NCBI GenBank assembly: GCA_030433055.1
Contig: JAUILJ010000472.1
Span: 1 to 6,533 of the forward strand
Length of the DNA: 6,533 nt
Direction: 5' to 3'
DNA from: Polyangia bacterium
GTDB lineage: Bacteria; Myxococcota_A; Polyangia; Polyangiales; Polyangiaceae
In this document: in pieces, positions 1-6,260 of the stretch
How the letters are laid out: every line of letters begins with the position of its first letter
Position numbering within the stretch: position 1 is the stretch's first letter
Translations under genes and position numbers: made by a program
The notes under the pieces: generated by a model
Told to the model about the DNA's origin: nothing
The model's database searches: none
The model's input: the letters and a program-made list of their open reading frames with translations, nothing else

Positions 1-485
1 TGGAGGTTGATCAGCAGGTACCCATTCAAGACGATGACGTCCCAGGTGAGCATCGAAATGGGCCAGTTGAAGCGGCCGAGACCCGGGATGATGTGCCAGA
101 ATCGATCCGGGCGGCCCAGGTCCACCGTGATGAAGAGCAGGCAGACCGTTATCGCAGCGATCGCCAGCAGCTCACCCACGAGCACGACGTCGTGCATGTC
201 ATGATCGTCGTAGAGGTAGGCGGGGATCACCATCATGACTGCGCCAGCGGCGAGCCCGACGCCGAACGTGAAGTTCGCGATGTACAAGCCCCAGGACACC
301 TGATCGGTCATCCCGGTCACCGTCATTCCGTTGGCAACCTGATGGGCCCAAGCGTTCGCGCCCACCAGGGCGATGGCTGTGAGCGCGGTCATCCAAACGT
401 AGAAGCGCCAGCCACCATCCAGGCTCATCCGCAGCACTCGGAGCAGGAACCTGGGATAGCTCACCACGTGGTTGTCAGGACTCAT
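1..485 (-). CDS. NrfD/PsrC-family membrane subunit (quinol-interacting), 5' part only
   Basis: The frame starts at an ATG at 485-483 and stays open for 161 codons to the left edge, so the C-terminal part is missing. Hydrophobic stretches lie at about residues 28-48, 65-90, 98-121 and 141-160, which fits the first membrane helices of an NrfD/PsrC protein. The wording matches the family: VSWGLYIANFTFGVGLAAGA in helix 2, then DLGRPDRFWHIIPGLGRFN before helix 4. In known family members this subunit binds menaquinol in the membrane and pairs with a ferredoxin-like subunit. That partner is encoded directly upstream, 17 bases away (503-1429). A GAGG ribosome binding site sits 9 bases before the ATG. 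By inference it is the quinol-side membrane anchor of a chain feeding the divergent nitrate reductase. The family also serves polysulfide, nitrite and tetrathionate enzymes, so the substrate is assigned from context only. Confidence 0.88.
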   Translation of the reverse strand, partial: MSPDNHVVSYPRFLLRVLRMSLDGGWRFYVWMTALTAIALVGANAWAHQVANGMTVTGMTDQVSWGLYIANFTFGVGLAAGAVMMVIPAYLYDDHDMHDVVLVGELLAIAAITVCLLFITVDLGRPDRFWHIIPGLGRFNWPISMLTWDVIVLNGYLLINL

Positions 486-491
486 GTCAGA

Positions 492-503
492 TTTCCTCGC
501 GGT
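492..503 (-). repeat. Repeated 12-base ribosome-binding segment, copy 1 (before the NrfD gene)
   Basis: On the minus strand ACCGCGAGGAAA occurs here, 6 bases before the NrfD-type start codon. The identical 12 bases occur at 1431-1442 in front of the Fe-S gene. The core GAGG is the Shine-Dalgarno match and supports both start choices. Here the segment begins at the last base of the Fe-S gene's stop codon and lies in the short intergenic gap. Confidence 0.6.
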
Positions 504-1429
504 TAATTATCGAAGAAGTAGAAGAATCGTGGTTTGGCACCCAGCTCTTCCTTGAGCACGAACACCCGCTTGTTCTCGAGCACCCAGCGGATCTCGCTGT
601 CCGGGTCCAGGAGGTTGCCAAACACCCGCGCTCCCGTCGGACACGCCTCGAGACACGCTGGCAAGCGTCCCTTGCGAGTGCGATGCAAGCAGAAGGTGCA
701 TTTCTCCACGACCCCCTGAGGTCGAATGCGGTTCGAGAGATACGACTGCTCGGGGTTGATGTCCTCGGCCTCGATCTGTGGCGCTTCCCAGTTGAAGCGT
801 CGCGCGTGATACGGACACGCCGCCTCACAGTACCTACAGCCGATGCACCAGTCGTAGTCCACGACGACGATCCCGTCGGGCTCCTTCCACGTGGCCTGCA
901 CCGGACACACCTTCACGCAGGGTGCGTTGTCGCACTGCTGGCATTGAACCGGCATGTAGTACTTGCCTGGCGCTGGCACCGCGTGATCGTAGGTCGTGTT
1001 GCCCTTCTCGAGATCGAGACTCCCCTGCTCCATCTCGATCACGCGGATGTACGAGTTGTTCGTACGTCGGTCGTGATTGTTCTCGTGGTGACAGGCCTCG
1101 GCGCACTTGCGGCAACCGATGCATACGCTGAGGTTCAGCGCGTAGCCAAACTCGACGCCCTCCATGGGACGCACGTCCTCGCAGTGCACTTCGCGCCCGT
1201 ACTTGGCTTTCGTGTCCGCCTCGACGCGACGCAACACGGCTTGCAGCTGGTCTGGGCTCAGCTCGCGGTAGTGGCGCTGCAGGAACTCGTCGAATGTCAG
1301 GTCGTCCGTCCACGCCTTGAGCGGCTCCATGGCAGCAGCAAACGCTGTCGCGCCAAGAGTGGCACCCAGCACCTTCAGCGCTCGGCGTCGCCCCGAATTC
1401 TGGGGCTTGGGAGCTTCCTGATCAGTCAT
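503..1429 (-). CDS. Tat-exported four-cluster ferredoxin subunit (NrfC/TtrB/DsrO type)
   Basis: This 308-residue protein is the expected electron-transfer partner of the NrfD protein encoded next to it. A twin-arginine signal is visible at residues 13-33 (GRRRALKVLGATLGA, then a hydrophobic Ala-rich stretch), so it is probably exported folded to the periplasmic side. Sixteen cysteines form four [4Fe-4S] sites: C103/C106/C109/C113 (CIGCRKCAEAC), C163/C166/C171/C175 (CQQCDNAPC), C195/C198/C201/C205 (CIGCRYCEAAC) and C244/C247/C259/C263. As usual for the family, the physical clusters probably mix these groups. I chose the ATG at 1429 over an upstream ATG at 1528. It has a GAGGAAAC ribosome binding site and puts the Tat motif at the N-terminus, whereas the longer form would add 33 Arg-rich residues and overlap the upstream gene by about 100 bases. 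The start overlaps the upstream stop by 8 bases (ATGACTGA), suggesting translational coupling. Confidence 0.92.
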   Translation of the reverse strand: MTDQEAPKPQNSGRRRALKVLGATLGATAFAAAMEPLKAWTDDLTFDEFLQRHYRELSPDQLQAVLRRVEADTKAKYGREVHCEDVRPMEGVEFGYALNLSVCIGCRKCAEACHHENNHDRRTNNSYIRVIEMEQGSLDLEKGNTTYDHAVPAPGKYYMPVQCQQCDNAPCVKVCPVQATWKEPDGIVVVDYDWCIGCRYCEAACPYHARRFNWEAPQIEAEDINPEQSYLSNRIRPQGVVEKCTFCLHRTRKGRLPACLEACPTGARVFGNLLDPDSEIRWVLENKRVFVLKEELGAKPRFFYFFDN

Positions 1430-2027
1430 GTTTCCTCGCGGTCTGTTCTGCGGCGGCGTGCTCCAGGTAGCGGTCACGCGGGGGAAGCACCGGCGCGGAC
1501 TCCGGTATCGCCGGGCTATGCGGGTCATGACAGTCCACGCAGTTGTTCCTCACCCGATCCCCCCTCGAGAGATCCCAGTACCCATTCATCCCCCCGTGAG
1601 CCCCATGGTCGTAGTCACGCTTTTGCGGTCCATGGCACTGAGCGCACAGCCGCATCGCCTGAGGCATCGCGACCTTTTCCCCCGTGGCTAGGTGCAGCTG
1701 CTTGTGCGGCGCTTCCGCGTCGTGACAGCTCGCGCATTCCAGGTTCCCGTGTTGAAACTTCAGGCCGACGTGAAACTCCTTTAACTCCGAAGCCTGCTTG
1801 GGCAGCGGACGCGGCCCGCGCGCGGAGTGACAGGTGACGCAGCTCACTCGCAAGGGCTCGCCCCGGCTCGATCTGGCCTCGGACTTCACGCTGGTCAGCC
1901 GATCCGGCTGATGGATGTGAGTTTCGAAGACCTTCGCGCTGGGCGCCGGGGCCTTCCCACGATCCAGAGGTGCGCGATTGCAGCCCAGAAGTGCCAGCAA
2001 TAGACAGCACGAGAGACGTCTCAACAC
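1422..2027 (-). CDS. Tetraheme c-type cytochrome lipoprotein
   Basis: The predicted 201-residue protein has four CXXCH heme sites at residues 63-67 (CVTCH), 98-102 (CASCH), 128-132 (CAQCH) and 163-167 (CVDCH). Many other histidines (for example 86, 93, 108, 112, 141, 144, 170) could serve as distal heme ligands. The N-terminus, LRRLSCCLLLALLGC, is a typical lipoprotein signal with the lipidated cysteine at about residue 16, so the cytochrome should be membrane-tethered outside the cytoplasm. I chose the GTG at 2027-2025 because it gives a signal of normal length. In-frame ATGs further up (2108, 2213) would add 27 or more unlikely residues and run into the operator array at 2106-2143. No strong ribosome binding site is seen; the GGTGGA about 15 bases upstream is distant, and a TTG at 2024 is an alternative start. 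It is first in the operon with the Fe-S and NrfD genes. By inference it accepts electrons from that pair and passes them to periplasmic cytochromes. I do not recognise a specific named family. Confidence 0.85.
   Translation of the reverse strand: MLRRLSCCLLLALLGCNRAPLDRGKAPAPSAKVFETHIHQPDRLTSVKSEARSSRGEPLRVSCVTCHSARGPRPLPKQASELKEFHVGLKFQHGNLECASCHDAEAPHKQLHLATGEKVAMPQAMRLCAQCHGPQKRDYDHGAHGGMNGYWDLSRGDRVRNNCVDCHDPHSPAIPESAPVLPPRDRYLEHAAAEQTARKHD
1431..1442 (-). repeat. Repeated 12-base ribosome-binding segment, copy 2 (before the Fe-S gene)
   Basis: This second copy of ACCGCGAGGAAA lies one base before the ATG at 1429, on the minus strand. Unlike copy 1 it is inside coding sequence, where it encodes the Thr-Ala-Arg-Lys near the C-terminus of the cytochrome lipoprotein. 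Its presence favours 1429 over 1528 as the Fe-S protein start. Confidence 0.6.
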
Positions 2028-2303
2028 GACGGCGCAAAAGCATCCACCATGCCAGTCAGGACGAAGCCTTTGCGCAAGCCGGGATCCGAGTGGAAAAGTC
2101 CGGCGCATTCCAGAGTGGAACGAAACCGTTCCGAAATGGAACGCCCACGATTCCCCGCAGATTCTGCGACCGTGCGCTCCATCCTGCATTTTCTGCGCAA
2201 ACGGTTGCCCCAACGAACACCGACAATCGCCACGGCACGCGCAAAGTCCGCGGGTAGCAGAGGTTGCTCAGCGTGGCGCGTGGCTTGCTAGGCGCAGGAC
2301 GAC
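2028..2303. promoter_or_regulatory. Divergent regulatory region between the two redox operons
   Basis: This 276-base gap separates the leftward cytochrome/Fe-S/NrfD operon from the rightward nap operon, so it must hold promoters for both. Its clearest structure is the half-site array at 2106-2143, listed separately. An 8-base palindrome TTGCGCAA lies at 2070-2077, and a TGCGCAA recurs at 2194-2200. I found no convincing paired -35/-10 boxes on either strand, and no FNR/NnrR-type TTGAT-N4-ATCAA box. A sigma-54-like match close to napD is poorly placed. Confidence 0.7.
2106..2143. promoter_or_regulatory. Candidate operator array: four alternating CGTTCC/GGAACG half-sites
   Basis: On the plus strand the half-sites are CATTCC (2106-2111), GGAACG (2117-2122), CGTTCC (2127-2132) and GGAACG (2138-2143), separated by 5, 4 and 5 bases. 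Read on the minus strand this is two 17-base units, CGTTCC-N5-GGAACG and CGTTCC-N5-GGAATG, repeating every 21 bases, which is two helical turns. The inner pair GGAACG-AAAC-CGTTCC is itself a perfect palindrome. A weaker related site lies at about 2082-2095 and another half-site, GATTCC, at 2149-2154. The regularity suggests cooperative binding of two dimers of a transcription factor. I cannot name the regulator; the spacing does not match the FNR, NarL or NsrR sites I know. Confidence 0.6.
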
Positions 2304-2540
2304 ATGCCCATCAGTGGACTGGTTCTGACGACTCGAGCGAGCGACCAAGCGGCGGTCCTGGACGCGCTGCGCAAAACCCCCGGAGTCACCGTGGGGGAAC
2401 CGAACGACCGCAGAGTACCTGTGGTCGCGGAGGCGCCAACCCTCAGTGCCGCACGGAAGTTGACCGAGTCCCTCATGCACATGACGGGGGTCGAGTTCGT
2501 AGACGTGGTCAGCGTCGATTTCCAGGACGAGGAGCTCTGA
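2304..2540 (+). CDS. napD: NapD, chaperone for the NapA signal peptide
   Basis: This is a 78-residue cytoplasmic protein of the NapD family, which binds the twin-arginine signal of NapA and delays export until the molybdenum cofactor is inserted. It opens with the family's first strand (MPISGLVLTTRASD). A helix region follows (AAVLDALRKTPGVTVGEP), then strand VPVVAEA, a second helix (LSAARKLTESLMHM), and a final strand GVEFVDVVSVDF. This is the expected ferredoxin-like fold and close to the usual 80-90 residues. An AGGAC ribosome binding site at about 2296-2300 supports the ATG at 2304. It is the first gene of the nap operon and sits one base ahead of napA, so the two are probably co-translated. 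The match is in length, fold order and position rather than in a unique catalytic motif. Confidence 0.88.
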   Translation: MPISGLVLTTRASDQAAVLDALRKTPGVTVGEPNDRRVPVVAEAPTLSAARKLTESLMHMTGVEFVDVVSVDFQDEEL

Positions 2541-2541
2541 C

Positions 2542-4926
2542 ATGCAGCGACGTGACTTCATCCGCAGCTCAGCCATGGCCGCGGCGACGCTGGCCGCGAG
2601 CCGCCTCGCAGCGGAGGAATCCAGCGCCCCGGAAGGCGTCCGAGAAGTAGATGGCGTGCGCTTCCAGAAGGCGCCCTGCCGCTTCTGCGGTACCGGCTGC
2701 CATGTCCAGGTCGGTGTGAAGGGTGGCAAGGTGGTGGCCATCCAGGGTGACGCCAAGGCAGAGGTGAACAAGGGCCTGCTCTGCATGAAGGGCTACCACG
2801 TTGGCTTGGCGCTCTACGGCAAAGACCGGTTGACCAAGCCGCTGTTGCGCAAGAACGGCAAGCTGGTGCCGATCTCCTGGAAGGAAGCCATCGATACCAT
2901 CGCAGAGCGGATCCAGGCAGATCCCAAAGGCTTCGCCATGTACGGCAGCGGCCAGTGGACGATTCCCGAGGGCTACGCCGCCAACAAGCTCGTGAAGGGC
3001 GGCCTTGGCTCCAACCAGGTCGACCCCAACGCGCGCTTGTGCATGGCATCCGCGGTGACCGGGTTCTTGAGCACCTACGGCGTCGACGAACCCGCGGGTT
3101 GCTACGACGACCTGGACAAGTGTGACGTGTTGATTACGTGGGGAAACAATCCTGCGGAGATGCACCCGGTGCTGTTCTCGCGCGTGATGGATCGGCGATC
3201 CCGAGGCGCGAAGGTCAAGCTCATCGACATCGGCACGCGGCGCACACGCACCACCGAGTTCGCTGACGAATACCTCGAGTTCAAGCCGCACACAGACCTC
3301 GCCATCGCCAACGGCATCGCCCAGCAGTTGATCGAACGAGGCGCCTGGGACCGCGACTTCGTCGAGAAGAACTGCGCGTTTCGCGAGCAGGACGAGCCCG
3401 CTACGCTCAACGGAAAGGCAATGGACTTCGAGGCCTACAAGCAGGCCATCGCCGAGTACACCCCGGAGAAGGTCGCCGAGATCAGCGGAGTGCCCGCCGC
3501 GAAGATCCGGATGCTCGCGGACCTGTTCGCTGACAAGTCCCTGAAGATCACCAGCCTCTGGTGCATGGGCATGAATCAGCACACCGCCGGGACGGCCATC
3601 AACAACCTGGTGCACGGCGTTCACCTGCTGAGCGGGCACTTCGGCAAGCCGGGTGACGCCCCGACCAGCCTCACGGGCCAGCCTTCGGCCTGCGGCACCG
3701 TGCGCGAAGTAGGGACGTTGGCCCACGCGCTGCCCGGGGGTCGAGTCGTTGCGAACGCAGATCACCGCAAGCATGCGGAAGACATCTGGAACGTCCCTGC
3801 GGGCCGGGTCAGTCCAAAACCTGGCTACCACACCGTCGAAATGTGGAAGCGCTTCTCGACGCCCAAGGACAAGGGAGGCGACATCTCGACCATCTGGGTG
3901 CAGGTCACGAACCCGGGTCAGACCCTCCCCAACCTGAATCAGCTGTTCTTCCCCAGCCGAAAGATCCCCGGCAAGTTCCTCATCGTCAGCGACGTTTACC
4001 CCACGGCAACAACAGAGCACGCTGACCTGGTGCTGCCGAGCGCGCTGTGGGTGGAGAAGAATGGCGTCTTCGGCAACTCGGAGCGACGCACCCAGCAGTG
4101 GTTCAAGATGGTCAAGCCCCCCGGCGATGCGCGCGACGACTGCTGGCAGCTGATCGCCGTGGCTCATCGCCTCCTCGAGCTAGGCAACGAGGGGATGAAG
4201 GACCGCGACGGCAAGTTCATATTCCACATAGAAAAAGACGGGAAAGAAGTCCCGATCTGGGACTTCGCCCACTACTACGACGTGAACGTCGACCAGCACC
4301 TGTTCGAAGAGTACCGCAAGTTCACTCGGCTCAAGCACAAGGACCTGGCCCCTTACGAGGAGTACACCAAGGCGCGTGGGCTGCGTTGGCCTGTAGTTCA
4401 ACAGAAGGATGGGACGTGGCGAGAGACCAAGTTCCGCTTCGCCAGCTTCGACGATCCCTACGCGGAGAAGTCGCGGCCAATCGACTTCTATCATTCGACG
4501 ACTCACGACCACCGGGCACAGATCTGGTTCCGGCCCTACGCGCCCCCTCCGGAGTCCCCGGACAAGGACTACCCCTTTTGGTTGTGCACGGGACGCGTGA
4601 TCGAACACTGGCACACCGGAACGATGACGATGCGCATCCCCCAGCTTCGCCGCTCGATGCCAGGGAGCTACATCGAGATGCACCCCGACGACGCTCATGC
4701 ACTTGGGATCGGAAACGGCGATCGCGTCCTGGTTGAGAGCAGACGGGGCAAGCTCGAGCTCAGCGTCTGGCTCAATGGCCGCGGCCGCCCTCCTCGGGGA
4801 AGCACGTTCATTCCCTTCTTCGACGAAACCTTGCTCGCGAACCTCCTCACGCTGGAGAACTACGACCCATTCTCCAAACAACCAGACTACAAGAAGTGCG
4901 CAGTGCGCATCCGGAAGGCCAGCTGA
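2542..4926 (+). CDS. napA: Periplasmic nitrate reductase catalytic subunit NapA
   Basis: NapA reduces nitrate to nitrite in the periplasm at a Mo-bis-MGD centre. This copy is 794 residues and looks complete; known NapA proteins run from roughly 750 to 830. A Tat signal is visible at residues 1-24 (MQRRDFIRSS, then an Ala-rich hydrophobic run). The [4Fe-4S] site is C46-R-F-C49-G-T-G-C53 with C81, followed by K83 (CMKGY), the conserved lysine thought to relay electrons to the cofactor. The molybdenum ligand is C167 in DPNARLCMASAV. The adjacent YGSGQWTIPEGYAA, DEPAGCYDD and AEMHPVLFSRVMDRR blocks and the C-terminal FIPFFDE and DYKKCAVRI blocks are all family-typical. RLCM rather than the RHCM of the enterobacterial enzyme recalls the Desulfovibrio form, from memory. 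It follows napD by one base and has a GAGGAG ribosome binding site. Its likely electron donor is the cytochrome encoded next. Confidence 0.96.
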   Translation: MQRRDFIRSSAMAAATLAASRLAAEESSAPEGVREVDGVRFQKAPCRFCGTGCHVQVGVKGGKVVAIQGDAKAEVNKGLLCMKGYHVGLALYGKDRLTKPLLRKNGKLVPISWKEAIDTIAERIQADPKGFAMYGSGQWTIPEGYAANKLVKGGLGSNQVDPNARLCMASAVTGFLSTYGVDEPAGCYDDLDKCDVLITWGNNPAEMHPVLFSRVMDRRSRGAKVKLIDIGTRRTRTTEFADEYLEFKPHTDLAIANGIAQQLIERGAWDRDFVEKNCAFREQDEPATLNGKAMDFEAYKQAIAEYTPEKVAEISGVPAAKIRMLADLFADKSLKITSLWCMGMNQHTAGTAINNLVHGVHLLSGHFGKPGDAPTSLTGQPSACGTVREVGTLAHALPGGRVVANADHRKHAEDIWNVPAGRVSPKPGYHTVEMWKRFSTPKDKGGDISTIWVQVTNPGQTLPNLNQLFFPSRKIPGKFLIVSDVYPTATTEHADLVLPSALWVEKNGVFGNSERRTQQWFKMVKPPGDARDDCWQLIAVAHRLLELGNEGMKDRDGKFIFHIEKDGKEVPIWDFAHYYDVNVDQHLFEEYRKFTRLKHKDLAPYEEYTKARGLRWPVVQQKDGTWRETKFRFASFDDPYAEKSRPIDFYHSTTHDHRAQIWFRPYAPPPESPDKDYPFWLCTGRVIEHWHTGTMTMRIPQLRRSMPGSYIEMHPDDAHALGIGNGDRVLVESRRGKLELSVWLNGRGRPPRGSTFIPFFDETLLANLLTLENYDPFSKQPDYKKCAVRIRKAS

Positions 4927-4935
4927 GGTTCGCTG

Positions 4936-5694
4936 ATGTCTGAGTCTCGCGCCAACCAACGAGCGTGGCACCTAGCAGCCGCAGGCATCGTCGCGATCGC
5001 CTTCGTTGGCTTCTTCACGGGCCTCAAGCAAGCTCCTGTGGTCGCACCGGTGCGGGACACGAAGGATCTCAAGCTGGCAGCTGCTCCAACACCGTCATAC
5101 GGCGATCTGCGTTCGCGGGACCGCGGGGCCCTCGGGGACCTACACCCGTCTCAGGTGGAGCGTTTCGTCGATGCGCTCGACCGCACGCCTCCAACAGGGC
5201 CCCCGAGTGAAGCCAGCTTCAGCGAGGCAATTACCACCCGGGAAAAGACGCGCGCGTACTGGGGCGCACCTCCGAGCATTCCGCACCAGGTCAACGACGC
5301 TCGCGCTCCAGACTGCCTGGTGTGTCATGAGAAGGGAGCGAAAATCGCCGGGAAGATCGCCCCACGGATGAGTCATCCTCGCTACGACAGCTGCTTTCAG
5401 TGCCACACGCTGAGTCAGGATCCGCGCGCGGGAGGCCAGCCTGGCATCGCCCCGGAGAACTCGTTCGACGGCTGGAAACCTCCGGGTCACGGCGCACGAG
5501 CCTGGGCTGGCGCCCCTCCGACCATGCCCCATCCGACACGGATGCGGGAGACGTGCATCAGCTGCCACGGGCCTTCGGGGAAAGTGGGCCTGCGTACGAG
5601 CCATCCGGAGCGCCAGAACTGCGTGCAGTGCCACGCCTCGAGCGCGAGCCTGGATCAGCGCACCTCAACCAGCGATACTCCCAGCGGAAGGTAA
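4936..5694 (+). CDS. napB: NapB-like tetraheme cytochrome with an internally duplicated NapB module
   Basis: This 252-residue protein should carry electrons to NapA. A hydrophobic segment at residues 12-30 is a signal peptide or an uncleaved membrane anchor. Ordinary NapB is a diheme protein with an APPxIPH block before the first CXXCH. Here that module occurs twice. Module A (106-157) has RAYWGAPPSIPH, CLVCH (127-131), SHP (146-148) and CFQCH (153-157). Module B (188-233) has RAWAGAPPTMPH, CISCH (207-211), SHP (222-224) and CVQCH (229-233). Each module supplies two extra histidines (117 and 147; 199 and 223), so four bis-histidine hemes can be predicted. A Pro/Gly-rich linker of about 30 residues joins the modules. 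The start lies nine bases after the napA stop, with TGAGG (including that stop) as ribosome binding site. The NapB assignment rests on the APPxxPH block and position; the doubling is unusual as far as I know. Confidence 0.87.
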   Translation: MSESRANQRAWHLAAAGIVAIAFVGFFTGLKQAPVVAPVRDTKDLKLAAAPTPSYGDLRSRDRGALGDLHPSQVERFVDALDRTPPTGPPSEASFSEAITTREKTRAYWGAPPSIPHQVNDARAPDCLVCHEKGAKIAGKIAPRMSHPRYDSCFQCHTLSQDPRAGGQPGIAPENSFDGWKPPGHGARAWAGAPPTMPHPTRMRETCISCHGPSGKVGLRTSHPERQNCVQCHASSASLDQRTSTSDTPSGR

Positions 5695-5698
5695 ACCC

Positions 5699-5917
5699 AT
5701 GAGCAAGACATCTCGCCGTGGTTTCCTCGGCCTATTCAGCGGGGCATCGGCGCCCAAACCCGAACCCAAGAGCTTCTCCCTCGACGCGTTCTACGCCAAA
5801 CGGGGAGCGCCCCCTAAGACGCTCGAGGTCAAGCTTCGAAGCGGGCTCCCAGCGGTGGAGACCACGAACATCGGCGTACCTGACCTGATCCCCGAGGAGA
5901 CACCAAGTGACGACTGA
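5699..5917 (+). CDS. Small protein with twin-arginine-like N-terminus, unknown function
   Basis: This 72-residue protein is not one I recognise. Its start, MSKTSRRGFLGLFSGASAP, carries an SRRxFL twin-arginine-like motif, but the hydrophobic stretch is only about ten residues, short for a working Tat signal. NapF and some related ferredoxins begin with a similar SRRG motif, and NapF is cytoplasmic. This protein has no cysteines and so no Fe-S site. The rest is polar: a KPEPKSFSLDAFYAKRG segment, then a probable strand around LEVKLRSGLPAVE and an acidic tail (PEETPSDD). It is preceded by GGAAGG about six bases before the ATG, starts four bases after the napB-like stop, and overlaps the next gene by 11 bases, so it belongs to the nap operon. 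A role in Nap assembly or in binding a Nap protein is a guess from context. Confidence 0.65.
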   Translation: MSKTSRRGFLGLFSGASAPKPEPKSFSLDAFYAKRGAPPKTLEVKLRSGLPAVETTNIGVPDLIPEETPSDD

Positions 5918-6224
5918 TGACGAGCTCGCCCTGCCCGACCTCCAGGACGCTGTGCTCACGCCAGACGTACTCTCCTCCCTGCTGAACGATGTCGAGCAGT
6001 GCACCGAGTTGCTCGAGGTCCGCATCAAAGCCCGCGCACACGCTCACTCCAGCGCCAGCCAGCCCAGGCTCAGCGACGTCCCAGCACACCTGGGAGCCGG
6101 CCACGCAGTCCAGCTCCACTACCGCCACAACGGCCAGCAGTGGATGGACACACTTCTACCGGTCGCGGACGGGGTGCGCCTGGTGCGGGTTCAGTTTCGG
6201 GGCGCGAGTCCCAGCTCGAGCTGA
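5907..6224 (+). CDS. Hypothetical 105-residue protein, last gene of the nap operon
   Basis: This protein is not recognised. It begins at a GTG at 5907 inside the end of the previous gene, with GAGGAG at 5894-5899 seven bases upstream; the 11-base overlap (GTGACGACTGA) points to translational coupling. The N-terminus is acidic and probably helical (residues about 18-42, including LSSLLNDVEQCTELLEVRIK). A His/Ser-rich linker at 43-55 follows, and then a probable beta-rich part at 66-97 (AVQLHYRHNGQQWMDTLLP, then DGVRLVRVQF). It has a single cysteine (C32), no signal peptide and no heme or Fe-S motif, so it is probably cytoplasmic. The codon pattern resembles its neighbours, and reading continues to a stop just ahead of a strong hairpin. 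A maturation or regulatory helper of the Nap system is possible, on position alone. Confidence 0.6.
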   Translation: MTTDDELALPDLQDAVLTPDVLSSLLNDVEQCTELLEVRIKARAHAHSSASQPRLSDVPAHLGAGHAVQLHYRHNGQQWMDTLLPVADGVRLVRVQFRGASPSSS

Positions 6225-6227
6225 CGA

Positions 6228-6260
6228 GCATCGCGCTGCTCGAGCAGTCGCACGCGATGC
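6228..6260 (+). terminator. Nested hairpin at the end of the nap operon, possible terminator
   Basis: Three bases after the last stop codon, GCATCGCG (6228-6235) pairs perfectly with CGCGATGC (6253-6260). The 17-base interval between them contains a second perfect palindrome, CTGCTCGAGCAG (6236-6247). An alternative stem, GAGCA (6226-6230) with TGCTC (6237-6241), would compete with the outer one. No run of T follows, so it is not a textbook intrinsic terminator. It could be a T-less terminator or a stem that protects the mRNA 3' end. Confidence 0.42.

Noticed and set aside
1430..1528. Upstream extension of the Fe-S protein to an ATG at 1528
   Set aside because: It would add 33 Arg-rich residues before the Tat motif and overlap the cytochrome gene by about 100 bases. 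The ATG at 1429 has a better ribosome binding site.
683..1837. Plus-strand open frame (384 codons) opposite the Fe-S and cytochrome genes
   Set aside because: It is antisense to two genes with clear Cys and CXXCH motifs, and its second half is Arg/Ser/Pro-rich, typical of a shadow frame.
2028..2213. Upstream extension of the cytochrome lipoprotein to ATGs at 2108 or 2213
   Set aside because: The signal peptide would be preceded by dozens of residues, and the coding region would run through the palindromic array.
2274..2289. Sigma-54-like promoter TGGCGCG-N4-TTGCT on the plus strand
   Set aside because: The -24/-12 spacing is right with one mismatch, but transcription would start near 2300, four bases before the napD ATG and past most of its ribosome binding site. 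A nearly leaderless napD is unlikely.
2569..4167. Long minus-strand open frame (532 codons) inside napA
   Set aside because: It is antisense to a well-supported napA. Long antisense frames are expected in GC-rich genes, and the translation shows no recognisable domain.
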